Shown here piece by piece: positions 17,437 to 21,690 of a stretch of 21,690 nucleotides of DNA. The notes beneath the pieces are model-generated. The model saw nothing but the letters and a program-made list of their open reading frames with translations, was not told the DNA's origin and searched no databases. Position numbers and translations under genes: made by a program. Source of the DNA: Haplomitrium mnioides. Its lineage: Eukaryota; Marchantiophyta; Haplomitriopsida; Calobryales. The stretch spans positions 1 through 21,690 of the forward strand of contig JBNGIS010015817.1 in the NCBI GenBank assembly GCA_049999725.1, given 5' to 3'. Within the stretch, counting starts at the first letter, position 1; each line of letters begins with the position of its first letter.

Positions 17437-18225
17437 TTGCACCCTGAAAAGAGTTTTATTGCAATGAGTGAAGGGTTATTGTTGGGACATGGAGTCTCCA
17501 AAGATAGCATTGCTGTAGACGTGGATAAAGTGAAGATCATAAAGGTAGTTATCAGGCCTACTATAGTAACGGAAGTGAGAGAGTTCTTAAGAGCCACGGG
17601 CTACTATAGAAGGTTCATTGAGAACTACTCCAAGATAGCTGCTCCACTTACCAACTTGTTGCAGAAAAACTCTGTTTTTCAATGGAGAGAGGAGGCCCAG
17701 ATAACTTTTGATATGTTGAAAGAAAATTTTATTACACCCCATGTTTTGAAGCCTCTAAGTTGGGATAAAAAGTTTCATGTTTATGTTGATGTATTTTCCT
17801 TTGCAATAGGCAATGTATTGAGTCAAAAGGATGAAGATAAGAAAGACCATCCTATTTATTATGCAAGTCAGAAGTTGACTGCAGCAGAGAAAAATTATTT
17901 AGTAATCGAGAGAGAAGCATTTGGACTGATATTTTCAGTCAAAAAATTCAGACACTATCTATTAGGGCATTCGTTTGTGTTTCATATGGATCACAATTCA
18001 CTGAAGTACTTAGTGAATAAACCTGATTTGTCTAAGAGAATAGCAAGATGGATGCTGCTACTCCAGGAGTTTGATTTTGAAGTGGACGTGAGACCAAGAA
18101 AGTCACATCAAAGTGCAGATTTCCTATCCAGAATCCTAGGACCAGCCGAGATGAATGACCCGAATGATAATTTTTTGGATGAGAACCTGTTCCCAATTGA
18201 GAAGGAAGGGGAGAAGAATCCCTAG
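17437..18225 (+). pseudogene. pol: RT connection and RNase H domain
   Basis: The longest open pol segment (262 codons) holds the RT thumb/connection (GYYRRFIENYSKIAAPLTNL, about 17599) and RNase H, which would degrade RNA in the RNA/DNA hybrid. RNase H motifs are VYVDVFSFAIG (about 17781), where families usually have VxTDAS; the Asp is kept. Next come YYASQKLTAAEKNY, IEREAFG with the catalytic Glu (about 17905), and HMDHNSLKYL with the second Asp (about 17980). QSADFLSRI follows near 18110. The TAG at 18223-18225 ends it where a Trp is likely. The catalytic acidic residues survive even though the frame is cut off from its neighbours. Confidence 0.9.
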
Positions 18226-19462
18226 TATAAGGAAATTTGGTTGTATCTAGAGAGGTCTATTTTGCCTTTTGGATTGAATAAAGAAGAAGAGGCAGTCTTT
18301 TTCCAGAAGGTGGCGCTGTATATGATTTATAAAGGAGTATTATACAAGAAAGGACCTAATGACATATTGAGACGTTGTTTAGGCCCTAATGAAATTAAGA
18401 AGGTGATAGCTGTGTTGCACGACGATGAAGTAGGTGGGCATCATGCCATGCGCAATACTATGGAGAAGATTCATGAGGCAGGCTATTGGTGGCCTGCAAT
18501 GTATAAGGATGTGAAGAGCTATATTCAAAGTTGTGACCCATGTCAAAGAGTGGGGAAGCCAACAACAAGTAGCCATTGGCCACTTACACATATTTTACCT
18601 TTGGCTCCATTTGAGAAATGGGGTATTGATTTTGAAGGACCTATTACACCAGTGTCCAGATATTATAGAAACAGATATATATTAGTGTGTACAGATTATG
18701 CTACCAAATAGGTGGAAGCAAAAGCTACTCGAAGAGATGGAGCAGTGGAAGTTGCTAACCTCTTGTTTGAGAACATAATTACGCGATTTGGCTGTCCTTT
18801 AGAACTGATCAGTGACAGGGGGACCCATTTTCTGAATGAGGTAATTCAGCATCTTACCAATACATATATGATTGAACACAGGAAGACAACTCCCTACAAC
18901 CCGAAAGCGAATGGACACACCGAAAGAGTCAATGGATTGTTATGTAAGATATTAACAAAGATTTGTTCAGCGTACTCGTCGGATTGGGACAGGAAGCTGT
19001 ACTTAACTTTGTGGGCATATAGAACAACAGAAAAAAGTGACTACAAAGCAGACTCCATTCTATTTGGTCTATGGAACTCATTCCTTCGTACCGGTGGAGT
19101 GGGATGTGCCTTCCATCAGAATTAGTGAAGAGGAATGTATGTCACATGAGGAGAGTTTATTGAAGCGAATGATGAATTTAGTCAAGCTGGAGGAAGACAG
19201 AGTTCAAGCTCTGGCTACAACCGAAAAAGTCCAGAACAAGCGAAAAGATGACTACGATTCCAAGCCTAAGAAGGTGAATATTTCTGAAGGGGATCTTGTA
19301 CTTCTAAATTACAGTCGTTATTTTTGGTTCCCAAGGAAACTTCATGTAAGATGGATGCAACCCTATGTAGCATCAAAACTTTATGACAACATATCATTGG
19401 AGTTAAAAACTTTAACTGGAAAAGTGATTGAAACGAGAGTGAATGGATCAAGGGTGAAATAG
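18226..19462 (+). pseudogene. pol: Integrase, catalytic triad kept, frame broken
   Basis: Integrase would insert the cDNA into the genome. The zinc-binding HHCC region is seen as LHDDEVGGHHAMRNT, then CDPCQR (about 18412-18550). The DDE core shows WGIDFEGP (first Asp, about 18627), LISDRGTHF (second Asp, about 18808) and NGHTERVNG (Glu, about 18909). TAG 18709-18711 replaces the Trp usual after YATK. One extra base in the A run at about 19030-19036 shifts the frame. The C-terminal part then reads TPFYLVYGTHSFVPVEWDVP to SLELKTLTGKVIETRVNG and ends at TAG 19460-19462. A GPY/F-like region is seen as MQPYVASKLYD. No chromodomain follows, unlike the chromovirus at the left. Confidence 0.93.
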
Positions 19463-19499
19463 TACTATTTGTGAGCACTTGCAAGGACACTACACAATT

Positions 19500-19508
19500 G
19501 AGGAGGGG
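19500..19508 (+). other. Polypurine tract
   Basis: GAGGAGGGG lies just before the 3' LTR, one base from its inferred start. In LTR retrotransposons such a tract primes plus-strand synthesis. Confidence 0.8.
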
Positions 19509-19509
19509 C

Positions 19510-21690
19510 TATATGAGAGCATAGTTTCTGACGGAAGGTCAAAAAAGGCTTGAATGAGTTCTTTTCGGCATGGTGGAGTAAGAAGGAAATAGTAAAGTTT
19601 TAGTTTTGGGTATAACAATTGTAAAAATGTATATAACTAATTATGAGGGAAATTTTGATATATTTGGCCAAGGAGAGAAGGCTGAGTTATGAGGAAGTTG
19701 ATCCATATGTAAGAAAAAAATATATTTTGGATAAAACTAATCTATGTGTTGAGGGTCAGCCAGCCCTAGCTACGTCTATCTAGAGTGGTGGTGGACAGCT
19801 TGCCCAGGAGCCAATTGAATTATGTTGAAGGAAAGTTGCCATGTGCCCTGAACTAGGTCCCTCCAGGGGCATAATTAAGTGGTGGCCTTATACCCCTTTG
19901 GGGAGAAGGGGGGGGGATGCATCTCGAAAGGAGGAAAGACAGAAGTGTATATATATGTGTGTAGGTTGATGTATAAAAACTTATGGGATAAAACACAGCG
20001 ATGGTGTTCAACAAGCATGTGGATGTGATGAGAAGTCAATCAGCCCTGCGATGTGAAGATTTCATGTAGAAAATTGAGTTGTGAAAATCAAGAATTCGAA
20101 GGGAATCGGTTGTGAGGTAGCTTGTGAATTGATCCCCAGTGAAGGAGAGCCCTGCAAAACCTAAAAGTTCCACCTGCGAAAAAATCAGCTAAGTAGAAAT
20201 GCTTCTCCAAGGAGGAGGATCTCCTACGACGAAGAAATGGGCAGCGCTGAAGTGTAATGTGGAGGAAGAGATCAATCTAGCTGAAGGAATCGATCGGCTA
20301 AAACTAATGAGAAGAATCTAAGTTGAAAAAGTCTGAAGCCTGAGATGAGAAGCTTTCCTATGATAAATGAATCCTCTGCAAATAGTCCTGCAAAGAATCA
20401 GCTCTAAAAGAAAAGAAACTCAACTGAGAGGTCTGAGAAGAATTGTTTTGACAAAGATTTCTGTACATGTTCCTATGGAAATCAGTTCAGGAATGAAATC
20501 GATCTACGAGGAAGGACGAATGTGATGAATCTCCTTGGGGTCAAGTGATTTGCAATGAAGGCCAGTTGCGAGAAGGGTCCTGCTAAATTGATGTGAAATG
20601 TGAGGAAAGAGATCCCTGCTGCGAAGAATTATTGATCAGTGAGGAATTGTTCAGAAAGGAAGAAGAACCTAGCGTCGAAGGATTCCGTTGCGATGTGGTA
20701 AAGGTGAAGAACATTCCTGTGAAAGGTAAAGAAACTGATCGCATGCATGAGAGCCTGCTATGATTGAATGTTGCGAGTAGACTTGCGCGAGTGCCTGGTA
20801 CGAAAAATGTTGTGGAGGGAGGGAAATCGATCAAAGAGGAAGATACCTTGCGATGAAGGTTTGCGAGGCCTGCTACGATGTGAAACATCCATGTGAAGGA
20901 AGAATTGATGGAAGCCTATGCGCGAGATGAGATTGAATGTGAAGGAACGAACTAGTTTGAAAAAATGAAAGAAGGTCTATGAATCTGAAAAACGGATCGG
21001 AACCGAATCATTCGATGTGGGGTGTCCGGTTAAGGTGGATCCGAAGTGGAGATCCGATGTGGAGTTCCAATGTGGGACTCTTGGTTAAGTGGGTTCCAAG
21101 TAGAGATCCAAAGCGGGTCGCTCGGTTAAAATGGATCCGAAGTGGAGTGTCTGATGAGCAAGTTCCGATGTGTCTAACGGATTGGTGAATAGCGAACAAT
21201 GATTGGTGAAAAGGTGATTAGTTGTTGTTCTACACGAGTGAGGATTGTTGCGGAAGAACAGACACAAAGCAAAGTATGAAAGTCAAAGCGACGATTTATC
21301 ATGAATTTGGTGCTGATTGGGGAAGTCGAATTGAAAGTTCGAAAAGTTGCAACGGACGATTGGTGGAATTTGAAAAGTTCGAAAATTAAAAAGAAGGAAA
21401 CGAAGAGTTAGTGAAAAGTTTGAAAATTAGTACAAGAACATTTGTTAGTAATTAGTTCTTATTGCAAGCTAAGTTAGTGTAAGCTAGTTATTTAGTTTAA
21501 GAACGAGTTGAGAGTAGTTAGTTCTTATCGGAAGATTAGTGAGAAAAGGTTAGCTTAGAAGGGAAGTAAGTTAGTTTTTTTTGTGAACTATTATGACAGT
21601 TACTTGTTAGTTGAGCAAGATAGGGGGTACAAGCCTGATGGCAAGTTCCTATTCTGATGGTTATCTCATTGTACATTTGGTGCTTCAAAG
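19510..21690 (+). repeat. 3' LTR, cut by the window edge
   Basis: It is collinear with 4415-about 6580 of the 5' LTR. From TGAGAGC at 19514 the match is clear; the five to six terminal bases (TATATG) look decayed relative to TGTTGTG. About 2.18 of the expected 3.1 kb is present. It shares the TATA box, G-rich tract, sub-repeats and TTGCAAG repeats. Small indels and substitutions, many of them G/A or C/T, separate it from the 5' copy. Confidence 0.9.
19948..19956 (+). promoter_or_regulatory. TATA box of the 3' LTR
   Basis: TATATATAT matches the position of the TATA box in the 5' LTR (4845-4851). The run is two bases longer here. Confidence 0.4.

Larger units (their letters stand above)
4415..21690 (+). 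mobile_element. Large Ty3/gypsy LTR retrotransposon, probably Athila/Tat/Ogre branch
   Basis: Order is 5' LTR, tRNA-Asp-type PBS, gag, (5.8-kb foreign insertion), protease, reverse transcriptase, RNase H, integrase, PPT, 3' LTR. The order RT-RH-IN places it in Ty3/gypsy. The absence of a chromodomain after integrase and the PBS type favour the non-chromovirus OTA branch; that assignment is inferred, not proven. The internal part without the insertion is about 6.1 kb. It leaves the window inside the 3' LTR; if that LTR is full length the element would be about 18 kb. It sits in the integrase of a minus-strand chromovirus. No ORF is intact. Confidence 0.92.

Noticed and set aside
1-21690. tRNA, rRNA or CRISPR features
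   Set aside because: No cloverleaf with A and B boxes, no rRNA-like core and no regularly spaced identical repeats were seen; the tRNA-like string at 7560-7577 is the primer binding site.

Overview
The window reads as nuclear DNA of a land plant with a large, transposon-rich genome. Everything recognisable is either a Ty3/gypsy-type LTR retrotransposon or a broken fragment of a typical plant gene (UPF1, proteasome RPN7, a PPR protein, NOG1). The 3.1-kb LTRs, heavy nesting and advanced decay fit a gymnosperm or another giant plant genome, but the species cannot be fixed from the sequence. I see no intact gene of the host and no RNA gene.

Layout. 1-3391: AT-rich non-coding DNA with a family of near-palindromic CTATGCGCGCATAG motifs, a degenerate repeat array, a fragment resembling a bacterial-type N4/N6 DNA methyltransferase (2119-2561), and a probable decayed LTR. 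3392-4414: the minus-strand 3' end of an old chromovirus (integrase plus chromodomain), cut abruptly at 4414. 4415-21690 (running off the right edge): one large Ty3/gypsy retrotransposon, probably of the Athila/Tat/Ogre branch. It has a 5' LTR (4415-7551, TGTTGT...ACAACA ends), a tRNA-Asp-type primer binding site (7560-7577), broken gag (7783-about 9460), broken protease-RT-RNase H-integrase (15304-19462), a polypurine tract (19500-19508) and the first 2.2 kb of the 3' LTR (19510 onward).

The main surprise lies between the two halves of gag/pol. About 5.8 kb (roughly 9461-15303) interrupts the zinc-knuckle region of gag. It is packed with fragments of unrelated host genes, all on the minus strand, antisense to the retrotransposon. 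In transcription order these are an unidentified part (possibly primase large-subunit-like near 14325-14660), the NOG1 N-terminus, possibly a SKP1-like piece, unidentified open stretches, a PPR repeat, RPN7, then (after a 100-N gap) UPF1. The UPF1 part runs about 357 codons without an intron and the RPN7 part about 145, which suggests cDNA rather than genomic capture. I could not identify the element that carried them or its termini.

All coding regions are dead. Where the family residue can be inferred, most stop codons sit at Trp, Gln or Arg positions, as expected from C-to-T decay of methylated cytosine. The two LTRs differ by very roughly 5-10% by eye, so the element is not young.
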